Assembly: GCF_014596945.1 (NCBI RefSeq)
Contig: NZ_JACVXB010000001.1
Coordinates: 618,314 to 682,313, forward strand
Source: Aestuariibaculum sediminum
Lineage (GTDB): Bacteria; Bacteroidota; Bacteroidia; Flavobacteriales; Flavobacteriaceae
Length of the DNA stretch: 64,000 nt
Direction: 5' to 3'
Positions within the stretch are counted from its first letter, which is position 1, and each line of letters starts with the position of its first letter. Both the position numbers and the translations under genes were made by a program. The notes beneath the pieces were generated by a model. The model saw nothing but the letters and a program-made list of their open reading frames with translations. It had not been told where the DNA came from and ran no database searches. Of this stretch, positions 38,608 through 46,768 are shown piece after piece.

Positions 38608-40011
38608 ATGAGAGCAATAATAAAACATAAATTAGTACTGCTTTTAGTGCTAACCTTAACACTGCAAAGTTGTTTTGTAGCGAAAGATTACAAGAGTCCA
38701 GATTTTGAAGATACCGAGCATTTATACAGAACCGACGCTTTACCTTCCGATAGTATTTCTATGGCCGACATATCATGGAAAGACATGTTTTCCGATTCCT
38801 ATTTACAAAATTATATAGAAGAAGGTCTCGAAAACAATATCGATATCAGGGTGGCTATTCAACAAATGGCAGCGGCCGAAGCTTATTACAAACAAGGAAA
38901 AGCAGGATATTTACCCAGTATAAGCGCAAAGGCTTCCATGACGCACCAGGAATTAGCCAGGAATAGTCAGTTTGGGTCATTTTTCAACGGAGCAATAGAA
39001 CAGTTTGAATTGTCGAGTAATTTATCTTGGGAAGCCGATATCTGGGGTAAAATCCGAAGTAACAAACGTGCCAGCGAAGCGAGTTACCTCCAGAGTGTCG
39101 CAGCGCATCAGGCGGTAAAAACCCAGTTAGTATCAAGCATTGCATCTGTATATTATCAGTTACTGGCTTACGATGCACAATTGGCTATAACCAGACAAAC
39201 CATAGCAAATAGAGCAAGTAGTATAGAAACGATTAAAGCATTAAAAGATGCTGGTCAAGTTAATCAGGTAGCTGTCGACCAAAATATTGCGCAATACAAC
39301 AATGCCAAAGCACTTGAAGTCGATTTAAAAACCGCTATTTTTACTACCGAAAATACTTTAAACTTACTTTTAGGAAGAACTTCTATTGTTGTCGAGCGCA
39401 GCGATTTGACGGATCAAAATCTGGATGCCGAAATAAAAACAGGCGTTCCTTCACAGCTATTAAGCAACCGCCCGGATGTTATGGCGGCAGAATTCGGTTT
39501 AATACAATCGTTTGAAATGACAAATGTGGCACGAAGCAATTTCTATCCTTCGTTAACCATTACAGCTACAGGAGGTTTTCAAAGTTTACAATTAGACCAA
39601 CTTCTTAGTACCAATTCGTTGTTTGCAAATATTGTTGGCGGATTAACTCAGCCTATTTTTAATCAACGAAAAATAAAAACGCAAAAAGAAGTCGCCGAAG
39701 CTCAGCAAGAACAAGCCTTACTTAACTTTAAAAAAGCGTTATTAGTTGCTGGTAATGAAGTCTCCAATGCACTTTATACCTATAATGCTGAAACCGAAAA
39801 ATTCGAATACCGACAAAAAGAAGTAGAGGCATTAAGAAACGCTGAAACAAATTCTGAAGTTTTACTTGAGAACGGCTATGCTACATATTTAGACCTGTTA
39901 ACAGCCAGACAAAGTGCCTTAAACGCCGAACTTAATGTTATTGATAATAAGTTGCAACAACTGTTAAGCGTTGTAAATATTTATGAAGCCTTAGGTGGCG
40001 GTTGGAAATAA
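38608..40011 (+). CDS. Outer-membrane efflux channel, OprM/TolC family lipoprotein
   Basis: 467-residue channel protein starting at ATG 38608, 4 bp after the pump stop. An in-frame upstream start at 38539 would overlap the pump gene and spoil the signal. The lipoprotein signal ends at Cys22 ('LTLTLQSC'). The NodT/OprM pattern is present: 'DISWKDMFSDSYLQNYIEEGLENN', two OEP domains with long helices, 'LLSNRPDVMAAEFGLIQS', and the closing 'ATYLDLLTARQSALNAELNVIDNKLQQL'. It completes the tripartite pump. Confidence 0.94.
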   Translation: MRAIIKHKLVLLLVLTLTLQSCFVAKDYKSPDFEDTEHLYRTDALPSDSISMADISWKDMFSDSYLQNYIEEGLENNIDIRVAIQQMAAAEAYYKQGKAGYLPSISAKASMTHQELARNSQFGSFFNGAIEQFELSSNLSWEADIWGKIRSNKRASEASYLQSVAAHQAVKTQLVSSIASVYYQLLAYDAQLAITRQTIANRASSIETIKALKDAGQVNQVAVDQNIAQYNNAKALEVDLKTAIFTTENTLNLLLGRTSIVVERSDLTDQNLDAEIKTGVPSQLLSNRPDVMAAEFGLIQSFEMTNVARSNFYPSLTITATGGFQSLQLDQLLSTNSLFANIVGGLTQPIFNQRKIKTQKEVAEAQQEQALLNFKKALLVAGNEVSNALYTYNAETEKFEYRQKEVEALRNAETNSEVLLENGYATYLDLLTARQSALNAELNVIDNKLQQLLSVVNIYEALGGGWK

Positions 40012-40023
40012 ATTGACAAAACT

Positions 40024-40055
40024 GAGGCATTAACAGTAAAAAAAGTTAGTGCCTC
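40024..40055 (+). terminator. Hairpin after the RND operon
   Basis: 11-bp arms (40024-40034 and 40045-40055) with one G-U type mismatch and a 10-nt loop, 13 nt after the channel stop. The following T-run is weak, so termination may be partial and the TetR gene may be partly cotranscribed. Confidence 0.55.
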
Positions 40056-40075
40056 GGCTATTTTACTTAAGAACG

Positions 40076-40666
40076 ATGACCACAAAAGAAGAAGTTTTAG
40101 CCTGTTCAGTATCGAATTTTACAAAATTCGGCAGTAAACGCTTTACTATGGACGAGCTCGCTTCAAAATTAGGTATTTCAAAAAAAACCATATATAAATA
40201 CTTTAATAGTAAAGAGGATTTAGTAATTCAATGCGTAGAATTATTAATAGAAAATTTCAAATCCGACATTAACATTATTATCACAAATAAGAATGCCGAC
40301 CCTATTACGAGTATTATATTGATTTATAAAAAAGCATTTGCCCATATTTCACATTTTAAACCTTCATTCATATTCGGCCTTAAAAAATATTATCCAAAGG
40401 CTAATGATATATTCGATACATTTAGGGAATTCATTCTAAATTCGGTTATATTTCAACTTCTGGAAACTGCCAAATCCCTGGGCTATATTAAACCTGAAGT
40501 GAACTTAAGACTCTTTTGCGATTTATATTTTCTGCGTTTTGAGGAAATTGCATTAAAAAACAATACATTTTTTGACAACTATAGTAACGAAGAACTTTTA
40601 AATCATTTTATCGTTTACAATTTACAAGGCATTACAACGCCAAATTATAAGTTAAATTTTGAATAG
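40076..40666 (+). CDS. TetR/AcrR-family transcriptional regulator
   Basis: 196-residue regulator starting at ATG 40076; an in-frame GTG at 40049 lies inside the preceding hairpin and is unlikely. The N-terminal helix-turn-helix is clear ('FTKFGSKRFTMDELASKLGISKKTIYKYFNSKEDLV'). The C-terminal ligand-binding domain is divergent, rich in Phe and Leu. It lies 64 bp after the RND operon on the same strand and may regulate the pump or sense its substrates. Confidence 0.88.
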   Translation: MTTKEEVLACSVSNFTKFGSKRFTMDELASKLGISKKTIYKYFNSKEDLVIQCVELLIENFKSDINIIITNKNADPITSIILIYKKAFAHISHFKPSFIFGLKKYYPKANDIFDTFREFILNSVIFQLLETAKSLGYIKPEVNLRLFCDLYFLRFEEIALKNNTFFDNYSNEELLNHFIVYNLQGITTPNYKLNFE

Positions 40667-40672
40667 TTTGCC

Positions 40673-40680
40673 TATTTTTG
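40673..40680 (+). promoter_or_regulatory. Promoter -7 box for the small conserved gene at 40707
   Basis: TATTTTTG, 27-34 bp before the ATG. It shows the gene is probably transcribed separately from the TetR gene. Confidence 0.55.
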
Positions 40681-40706
40681 CAAATTGAAATTAAGGACTT
40701 TAAACC

Positions 40707-41102
40707 ATGAAAAAAGATATAGACATTCCTAAAGTAGAAGACGTTTATGTAGCCGTTGTGAACGAATATAACGACATATACAAAACACAAGACTGGAATG
40801 CATACATAATAAACGACAAGGAAGTTGATTTAGATGTTGTACTTATTGTTACCAACGGATACAACGATGAAAAAATAACCTCAGTATTCAGAAAAAAATT
40901 AGATAAGTTACCAGCAAAAAGCTATGCTAAAATTGAATTGATGCAAGAGGCTGTATTTGCTTTAAATAATCAATTTAAAGTCACCTTTTTTGAAGGCAAT
41001 CAAATGTTTGAAAAAACGTATGTATTTAGAAAAAATACAATCAATTTAAAAGCCTTACAGCCCGTTCCATTAATGAAAGTTAAAGGTGTAATGGTAAAAT
41101 AA
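40707..41102 (+). CDS. Conserved Bacteroidota protein of unknown function
   Basis: 131-residue soluble protein without signal peptide or membrane segment. The sequence begins 'MKKDIDIPKVEDVYVAVVNE' and continues with 'WNAYIINDKEVDLDVVLIV', suggesting an alternating alpha/beta domain, and ends 'PVPLMKVKGVMVK'. I recall close relatives across Flavobacteriia, some apparently mislabelled as a phenylalanyl-tRNA synthetase subunit; nothing synthetase-like is present here, and the real pheS is at 46769. It has its own promoter box and terminator. Function unknown. Confidence 0.75.
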   Translation: MKKDIDIPKVEDVYVAVVNEYNDIYKTQDWNAYIINDKEVDLDVVLIVTNGYNDEKITSVFRKKLDKLPAKSYAKIELMQEAVFALNNQFKVTFFEGNQMFEKTYVFRKNTINLKALQPVPLMKVKGVMVK

Positions 41103-41123
41103 GAAACGTATTTTTTTATATAA

Positions 41124-41153
41124 AAAAAGGCATCGCATATGCGATGCCTTTTT
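41124..41153. terminator. Bidirectional terminator between the 40707 gene and gpsA
   Basis: A perfect 30-bp palindrome with A-run and T-run ends lies between convergent genes, 22 nt past one stop and 17 nt from the other. Confidence 0.9.
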
Positions 41154-41169
41154 AATTCTAATCTAGAAT

Positions 41170-42171
41170 TTAATCTAGCTTTTCGGTTAACTTTTTAAAT
41201 ACCTTTTTAGGCTCTTTATTTTCATACAACACCTCGTATACAGCATTTATTATAGGAAGTTTCGTTTTTCTTTTATTCTTTTCATTTAGTAAATGAGCAC
41301 TTTTAGTGGCGTAATACCCTTCGGCAACCATACTCATTTCCATTTGTGCCGATTTTACGGTATAGCCCTTCCCTATCATGTTACCAAACATTCTATTTCT
41401 TGAAAACACCGAATACCCCGTAACTAACAAATCGCCTAAATACGCAGAGTTGTTTATGTTTCGTTTCATTTTGTGCATTTTTTTAATAAAACGTTTCATT
41501 TCTCTAATAGAGTTGCTCATTAAAACCGACTGAAAATTATCTCCATACCCTAAACCATGGGCAATCCCAGCTGCAATAGCATAAATGTTTTTCAGCATAA
41601 CGGCATACTCAACACCAACAACATCGTCGTTAACCTTTGTTTTAATATAATCGCTCGACACTGTTTTGGCAATAGTTTTTGCTTTTGTTAAATCGGAGCA
41701 GGAAATAGTGAGGTAAGATAAACGCTCTAAAGCCACCTCTTCGGCATGACATGGGCCTGCAATAACTGCAATATTTTCAGATGGTATATTATAAAAATCA
41801 TGAAAATGCTCTCCTACTAACAAGCCACTTTCGGGCATAATACCTTTTACAGCCGATACAATAATTTTATTTGAAATATCGATATTTAATTTTTGGAGTT
41901 CACTATGCATAAAAGCCGATGGAATGGCAAAAATAAGCACATCGGCAAATGCAGCAATTTCATTAATATCATTGCTAATTTTTAATTGCTCTAAATGAAA
42001 CTCAACCGAACTTAAATAATTGGGGTTATGTTGCTCTTTTAATAAATGCTCTTTGGTATATACGCTGCGCATATACCAACCAATTTCATCTAAATTTTCG
42101 CAAAGCATTTTAACAATAGCCGTAGCCCAGCTGCCTGCGCCAAACACCGCATATTTTAAAGGTTTTTCCAT
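41170..42171 (-). CDS. gpsA: Glycerol-3-phosphate dehydrogenase (NAD(P)+)
   Basis: 333-residue enzyme reducing dihydroxyacetone phosphate to sn-glycerol-3-phosphate for phospholipid synthesis. The Rossmann motif 'VFGAGSWATAI' opens the protein. The catalytic lysine region is 'EYAVMLKNIYAIAAGIAHGLGYGDN', and 'VSAVKGI' and 'VIAGPCHAEEVA' are further family motifs. The length is standard. It is monocistronic, with a promoter box upstream and a shared terminator downstream. Confidence 0.95.
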   Translation of the reverse strand: MEKPLKYAVFGAGSWATAIVKMLCENLDEIGWYMRSVYTKEHLLKEQHNPNYLSSVEFHLEQLKISNDINEIAAFADVLIFAIPSAFMHSELQKLNIDISNKIIVSAVKGIMPESGLLVGEHFHDFYNIPSENIAVIAGPCHAEEVALERLSYLTISCSDLTKAKTIAKTVSSDYIKTKVNDDVVGVEYAVMLKNIYAIAAGIAHGLGYGDNFQSVLMSNSIREMKRFIKKMHKMKRNINNSAYLGDLLVTGYSVFSRNRMFGNMIGKGYTVKSAQMEMSMVAEGYYATKSAHLLNEKNKRKTKLPIINAVYEVLYENKEPKKVFKKLTEKLD

Positions 42172-42197
42172 GAAAACTCTACAAATTTATATAGGTG

Positions 42198-42205
42198 CAA
42201 AAGTA
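42198..42205 (-). promoter_or_regulatory. Promoter -7 box for gpsA
   Basis: Minus-strand TACTTTTG, 27-34 bp before the ATG. A second match (42182-42189) lies closer to the start and is less well placed. Confidence 0.5.
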
Positions 42206-42252
42206 CATAAAATATTCATTTTAATGGTGTGAAGAAATTATTAAGCCTTTTT

Positions 42253-42269
42253 TTGGCACGCGTTTTGAA
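42253..42269 (+). promoter_or_regulatory. Sigma-54-like promoter before the lipoprotein gene
   Basis: TTGGCACG, four bases, then TTGAA. This matches the sigma-54 consensus (TTGGCACG-N4-TTGCA) except for A instead of C at the -12 GC. Transcription would start near 42280, about 18 nt before the ATG at 42298. No TAnnTTTG box is better placed. Confidence 0.5.
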
Positions 42270-42297
42270 ACTCTTTAAATAGAAACAAAAAAAAAGA

Positions 42298-43245
42298 ATG
42301 ACTATGAAGACTGTAAAACTACTTTTAACTTTTGCCTTGACGGCAACACTATTTACCTCCTGCTATCAGGAAACCGTAATTGTTGAAGAAGAGCCTGGCA
42401 TCTCCTTAAATCAGCTTTTAGGCTCTTACGAATTATGGTATGTCGATATAAATAAAACTGTTGGTTATGGTGAAACGCCTTTTTTACAAAAAGCCTTCAC
42501 TATGTCTTTTTTAAATGGTGTGGTTTATGCCAATAACAATATTGTGGGCCTTGGAAGCAATGGTAATGGATTAGGTATCGATATTGGTGAATACGACGCC
42601 TACGACATGATTTTAGATGTATACCACGATTTAGATGGCTTTGAAACCTTTGACGTTTATCAGATAGACCGGAATACGATTGAACTTTACAATCCTAATA
42701 ATGATACGTCGTATTTCCTGGAAGGTTACCAGCGTAACACGTTCGATTACGATTTTGTATTTTACGATAACATTCATTATTTCTTGCAAGAATATGAAGC
42801 TTGGGAGAAAACCTACACCAGCGCATATGGCGCATTAAATGAATTTGATAATGAAAACTTTTTACAGTTTTTAGCGGGTGGAAATGACTCAGAGTTTAGA
42901 AGCTCGCAGGATTTACAAGGCACTAATGTCGGTGCTTTATATTGGGATTATACAGGAGTTTATGGTGTTGGCGATGTTAAAGGCGATATGTACCTAAAAA
43001 CTTTAACATTAGATTATGATTTCTTCAGCAATGAATACTTCGAATTAACCGTTATAAATGATAAAAAGATAGAATTGTTTCACCCCTCATCGGAAACGGT
43101 TTATGAATTTACCGGACGTGGATATATTCAATATTTAAAACAAGAAAACACAAAAGGAAATACCGCAGCATCTGGAAACACCGATAAATTGCGTAAACCT
43201 AGAAAAGATAAAGTAAATAACCCGAGAACAAGTACACGGGTTTAA
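42298..43245 (+). CDS. Exported lipoprotein of unknown function
   Basis: 315-residue lipoprotein with lipobox Cys22 ('ATLFTSC'); a second ATG at 42304 is an equally good start. The mature protein has many Tyr, Asp and Phe residues and two similar segments ('GSYELWYVDINKTVGYGETPFLQKAFTMSF' region and 'GALYWDYTGVYGVGDVKGDMYLKTLTLDYD'), each followed by 'IELYNPNND' or 'IELFHPSSE', so it is probably an internal duplication of a beta domain. The C-terminus is basic (Lys/Arg/Asn-rich). I recall relatives labelled 'nicotinic acid mononucleotide adenyltransferase'; no nucleotidyltransferase motif is present. Confidence 0.75.
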   Translation: MTMKTVKLLLTFALTATLFTSCYQETVIVEEEPGISLNQLLGSYELWYVDINKTVGYGETPFLQKAFTMSFLNGVVYANNNIVGLGSNGNGLGIDIGEYDAYDMILDVYHDLDGFETFDVYQIDRNTIELYNPNNDTSYFLEGYQRNTFDYDFVFYDNIHYFLQEYEAWEKTYTSAYGALNEFDNENFLQFLAGGNDSEFRSSQDLQGTNVGALYWDYTGVYGVGDVKGDMYLKTLTLDYDFFSNEYFELTVINDKKIELFHPSSETVYEFTGRGYIQYLKQENTKGNTAASGNTDKLRKPRKDKVNNPRTSTRV

Positions 43246-43276
43246 AAATTTTTGGTTGGTTATTTAAGTAGATTGG

Positions 43277-43315
43277 AAACCGCTTTAAAGTTAAGCACTT
43301 TAGGCGGTTTTTTTT
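43277..43315 (+). terminator. Terminator after the lipoprotein gene
   Basis: A 7-bp outer stem (43277-43283 with 43304-43310) and a 5-bp inner stem are followed by a T-run that reaches the stop codon of the convergent gene. Confidence 0.75.
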
Positions 43316-43784
43316 ATTTACTCAGAAGGTAAATCAATATCCAAATTAATGGAACTAAAACTAATACCAAGGTTGTGGTCAGGTCTTTTTCTTCTGTATC
43401 CCCCCCTAGGCTGTACTCAAAAGGTATATTGTATTTCTCTTTTATTTCTTTTAATAAATTTTCAGTTATTTTATAACATTCAGATTGGTTACATAAAACA
43501 TAATTCTCTTCAACTTCAATTGTAAAAAAATGCACATACGTCCTTTTATCTTTCAATTTTAAATATGTTTTGGAAACACACAAAGTAGGTCCGAACGGAT
43601 TTTTTGAATGTGATCTTCCATCTACTTCAAAAACCAACTTTTCAACCGTATTTGTTTTGTATGATTTTTTTCCAATAGATATATAGTCTTTATGTAATTC
43701 TAACTTCCATTTAAGAAATAAACGCAGATGAGACTCATAAATGATTATGCTTCCATTCCTCTTTAAATCAAAAGATTTATTCAA
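43314..43784 (-). CDS. Hypothetical protein with C-terminal membrane anchor
   Basis: 156 residues. The first 125 are soluble and strand-rich ('LHKDYISIGKKSYKTNTVEKLVFEVDG'). One hydrophobic segment at about 134-154 ends the protein ('LVLVLVPLIWILIYLL'), so it is tail-anchored with the soluble part in the cytoplasm. No family was recognised. It follows the 43813 gene by 28 bp and may be cotranscribed with it. Confidence 0.6.
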   Translation of the reverse strand: MNKSFDLKRNGSIIIYESHLRLFLKWKLELHKDYISIGKKSYKTNTVEKLVFEVDGRSHSKNPFGPTLCVSKTYLKLKDKRTYVHFFTIEVEENYVLCNQSECYKITENLLKEIKEKYNIPFEYSLGGDTEEKDLTTTLVLVLVPLIWILIYLLSK

Positions 43785-43812
43785 TATGTCTCAAAATTTA
43801 GGCCTTCAATTT

Positions 43813-44319
43813 TTATAAATTACCAATCTCGTCGAGAATTACAAAAAGGCTATTTAAATCGCAATAAGGCTCTGTAAAATATCGCTCTCCTTCCTCACTC
43901 ATTTCAAATTCATATTCTTTAATTTCATCATTAAACCCAGTAACATAAACTTGTAATTGATACGGTAATTTTTGATTAGATTGAGCGGCTTCAGATGGGG
44001 TTGGGTTAAAGACCTCTTCCTTTTCAATCCCCTTTATAGGTTTATTGTTTTTTAAATAAATGAATCTGGAAATCTTGCCATTTGTAGTTTCAAATTGTTC
44101 TTCTGTTTTTACAATCTGGTTACCCTTCTTCCAAATTTTCAATGTAGCAATATTGTCGGTTTGACTTTTTGTGACTTTATTCCAGTCATATTTTTCTAAA
44201 TTTAAATCTGAACGAGAGTCTATATGCTTAGCATAGGTGTCTATGTCTTGTAAAAGGTCGTTTTGAGAAAAACAAATTAAACTTAACAGTAAAAGAATAA
44301 TTGTTAGATTAAATTTCAT
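43813..44319 (-). CDS. Hypothetical exported protein
   Basis: 168 residues starting at ATG 44319, which gives a clean signal peptide ('LLLLSLICFSQ', cleavage near residue 18). An in-frame codon at 44373 would place 18 polar residues before the signal. The mature part is rich in charged residues and Asn; 'KISRFIYLKNNKPIKGIEKEEVF' looks like beta-hairpin repeats. No family was recognised. It is probably in an operon with the tail-anchored protein downstream. Confidence 0.6.
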   Translation of the reverse strand: MKFNLTIILLLLSLICFSQNDLLQDIDTYAKHIDSRSDLNLEKYDWNKVTKSQTDNIATLKIWKKGNQIVKTEEQFETTNGKISRFIYLKNNKPIKGIEKEEVFNPTPSEAAQSNQKLPYQLQVYVTGFNDEIKEYEFEMSEEGERYFTEPYCDLNSLFVILDEIGNL

Positions 44320-44555
44320 AGATATTGGGTTAATTTGGGTATATAAATTGAAGCCAACAACATACGGCCTCATTATTTTTAATGAGATAAATATAAAATT
44401 TATTTCTATAAATTAAGTTAGATACCTCTCAAACTACAGCCTAAAAATTCACTAAACCCTTTTAAATGAAGCATTCATATCGGAGTATTAAAAATTACAT
44501 TTTATAGCAGCTTATTAATCAAAAAGTTAAATTTCGAACAGGGTATGATATAAAA

Positions 44556-45134
44556 TTACCTATAAAACAACATTTCATCAATATACTCCCATACGTGTTC
44601 GGGTAGCATAGGTTTTACATTCTTTCCGGCTTTAATAGATTTTCTAATGAAGGTTGAAGACAGCTCCATAATAGGAGCATCAATATGATGAATTTTAGGA
44701 TGATTATCGAATATGGTAGTTAATTTTTCTCCTGAAATTCTAGGATACACATAAATATGATGGTTTTCCAATATCACCTGATAATTTTTCCACTTATGGA
44801 AACTTTTAAGATTATCTTCTCCCATAAGCAAAGCGAACTCATGGCCTGGATATTTTTCCTGTAAATGCACCAATGTATTTATAGTATAATTAGGCTGTGG
44901 TAGATTAAATTCGATATCGCAGGGTTTTAACTTATCGTAATCTTTTGTTGCTCTAAATACCAACTCCAGCCTATTGTAATTATCTAGTAAAGTACTTTTC
45001 TTTTTAAATGGATTATGCGGTGTCACCACAAACCAAACCTCATCGAGATCGCTGTATTCTGAAATATGATTGGCAATAATTAGGTGTCCCACGTGTATGG
45101 GATTAAACGAGCCAAAATACAATCCGATTTTCAT
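44556..45134 (-). CDS. nadD: Nicotinate-nucleotide adenylyltransferase
   Basis: 192-residue cytoplasmic enzyme forming deamido-NAD from nicotinate mononucleotide and ATP. The nucleotidyltransferase motif 'GSFNPIHVGHL' is at the N-terminus, and the closing motif 'SSTFIRKSI' corresponds to the ISSTxIR signature. 'VWFVVTPHNPFKKK' is the usual substrate loop. It lies 2 bp after gmk, last gene of yicC-gmk-nadD. Confidence 0.95.
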   Translation of the reverse strand: MKIGLYFGSFNPIHVGHLIIANHISEYSDLDEVWFVVTPHNPFKKKSTLLDNYNRLELVFRATKDYDKLKPCDIEFNLPQPNYTINTLVHLQEKYPGHEFALLMGEDNLKSFHKWKNYQVILENHHIYVYPRISGEKLTTIFDNHPKIHHIDAPIMELSSTFIRKSIKAGKNVKPMLPEHVWEYIDEMLFYR

Positions 45135-45136
45135 TA

Positions 45137-45709
45137 TTAACTTTTAATAAAATCTCTTACCAGGTTTTCTGCTTCCTCCAAGGCATGCTCTAAAGTGTCG
45201 TTTATAACAATTTTATCAAAAAGCGGTGCTGTTGCCAACTCTGCCGAGGCTTTAGAAACGCGCATACTTATCTTTTCTTCACTTTCAGTTTTTCGGTTTT
45301 TTAAACGAATTTTTAATTCATCGATACTTGGTGGTTTTACAAAAATAGATAGCGTTTGTTCTGGAAATTTACGTTTTATGCGTAAACCACCAGACACATC
45401 AATATCGAAAATAACATGCTTACCCATAGTCCAAATACGCTCGACTTCACTTTTTAAAGTACCGTAAAAATTATCGCGATACACCTCTTCCCACTCTAAA
45501 AAATCTTCATTTTTAATGTGTTGTTTAAAATCTTTTAGCGATAAGAAATAATAATCTTTTCCATCGACTTCAGTGCCTCGTCTTTCTCTGGATGTTGCCG
45601 AAATTGAAAATTCTAAGTTTAAATCTTCAATGCCTAATAAATGTCTTACTATAGTTGTTTTTCCTGAACCTGATGGTGCTGAAAACACAATAAGTTTACC
45701 TTGATTCAA
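45137..45709 (-). CDS. gmk: Guanylate kinase
   Basis: 190-residue enzyme phosphorylating GMP to GDP. The P-loop is 'SAPSGSGKTTI'. GMP-binding elements 'SISATSRERRGTEVDGKDYYFL' and 'LEWEEVYRDNFYGT' are present, and the lid segment has 'RLKNRKTESEEKI'. It lies 21 bp after yicC and 2 bp before nadD. Confidence 0.96.
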   Translation of the reverse strand: MNQGKLIVFSAPSGSGKTTIVRHLLGIEDLNLEFSISATSRERRGTEVDGKDYYFLSLKDFKQHIKNEDFLEWEEVYRDNFYGTLKSEVERIWTMGKHVIFDIDVSGGLRIKRKFPEQTLSIFVKPPSIDELKIRLKNRKTESEEKISMRVSKASAELATAPLFDKIVINDTLEHALEEAENLVRDFIKS

Positions 45710-45730
45710 TGCTAATTCGTTTTGGTATTA

Positions 45731-46588
45731 TTACAATACGTTTAATAATTGTTCTTTAATTTTTTCAAGCTCGTCTTTCATTTGAACGACTAGCTGCTGC
45801 ATAGGAGCATAATTACTTTTTGATCCAATGGTATTTATTTCACGCCCCATTTCCTGAGATATAAACCCTAATTTTTTTCCGTTAGATTCTTTAGAATTAA
45901 TAGATTCGGTAAAATAATTCAAGTGGTTTTGTAAACGAACTTTCTCTTCGGTAATATCGAATTTCTCAATGTAATAGACTAATTCCTGCTCAAAACGGTT
46001 TTCATCATATTTTTCTCTTAACTCCTCTACACCTTTAAGTAAGCGCTCTCTAACCCCTTGAATACGCTCAGGATCCATAGCAATAACCTGTTCCAGGATA
46101 GTTTCAATCGTTTTTATTCTGGTGTTAAAATCTTGTTCCAGAACTTTGCCTTCATCTAATCGATGATCGTTTAAATCGTCTACAGCCTTCTTAATTTCCG
46201 TTTCAATTTGCTGCCATTCATTTTCGTCTATTTCTTCACGAACAGTATTTAAAGCATCTGGAAAACGCACCGCCATTTTAAGTAATTCAATTTCATTACC
46301 ATCAACAACCTGCTTTAGCTGTTCGATATATTGTTTCACCACAGGCGTATTTATTTGGGTTGATGTATCTTCGGCAGTCGCTTCCACATAAATTGAGAAA
46401 TCTATTTTTCCTCGTACTAGTTTATCGGCAAGCAATTTTCTAATAGCGAGTTCCTTTTCTCTATATATAGATGGCATTCTTGCATTTAAATCTAGATTTT
46501 TGCTATTTAGCGATTTGAGCTCGATGGTTACCTTTTTTGTAGGCAATTGCAAAACCGATTTACCATAGCCTGTCATGGAGTATATCAT
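45731..46588 (-). CDS. yicC: YicC-family endoribonuclease-like protein
   Basis: 285-residue cytoplasmic protein. The N-terminus 'SMTGYGKS' and 'ELKSLNSKNLDLNARMP', and the C-terminus 'GKKLGFISQEMGREINTIGSKSN', are the signatures of the YicC/YloC family. The middle is a long coiled helical region. E. coli YicC takes part in RNA turnover. It heads the operon with gmk and nadD; the yicC-gmk link is widespread in bacteria. Confidence 0.94.
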   Translation of the reverse strand: MIYSMTGYGKSVLQLPTKKVTIELKSLNSKNLDLNARMPSIYREKELAIRKLLADKLVRGKIDFSIYVEATAEDTSTQINTPVVKQYIEQLKQVVDGNEIELLKMAVRFPDALNTVREEIDENEWQQIETEIKKAVDDLNDHRLDEGKVLEQDFNTRIKTIETILEQVIAMDPERIQGVRERLLKGVEELREKYDENRFEQELVYYIEKFDITEEKVRLQNHLNYFTESINSKESNGKKLGFISQEMGREINTIGSKSNYAPMQQLVVQMKDELEKIKEQLLNVL

Positions 46589-46610
46589 AAACGAAATGTT
46601 TTAAAGGGTA

Positions 46611-46618
46611 CAAAGGTA
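46611..46618 (-). promoter_or_regulatory. Promoter -7 box for yicC-gmk-nadD
   Basis: Minus-strand TACCTTTG, 23-30 bp before the yicC ATG. Confidence 0.6.
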
Positions 46619-46686
46619 ATATTAAAACCTAAAGTATAGAAAAACAGCAGATAATTAGAAGTATTTAATTTTAAAATAAGGTCTAG

Positions 46687-46725
46687 AAACAAATAAACTA
46701 CCTCTTTGAGGTAGTTTATTTGTTT
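46687..46725 (-). terminator. Terminator after pheS
   Basis: Perfect 18-bp stem (46687-46704 with 46708-46725) with a 3-nt loop, 44 nt past the pheS stop on the minus strand. Confidence 0.85.
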
Positions 46726-46768
46726 TATAAAGCGTCTTGATGTATAAGACTAATCTATGATGTCAATT

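Noticed and set aside
40707-41102. Labelling the 131-residue protein as a phenylalanyl-tRNA synthetase subunit
   Set aside because: No class II synthetase motif is present, and pheS is found at 46769-47788.
42298-43245. Labelling the lipoprotein as a nicotinate mononucleotide adenylyltransferase
   Set aside because: It lacks the nucleotidyltransferase motif and has a lipobox. The genuine nadD is at 44556-45134.
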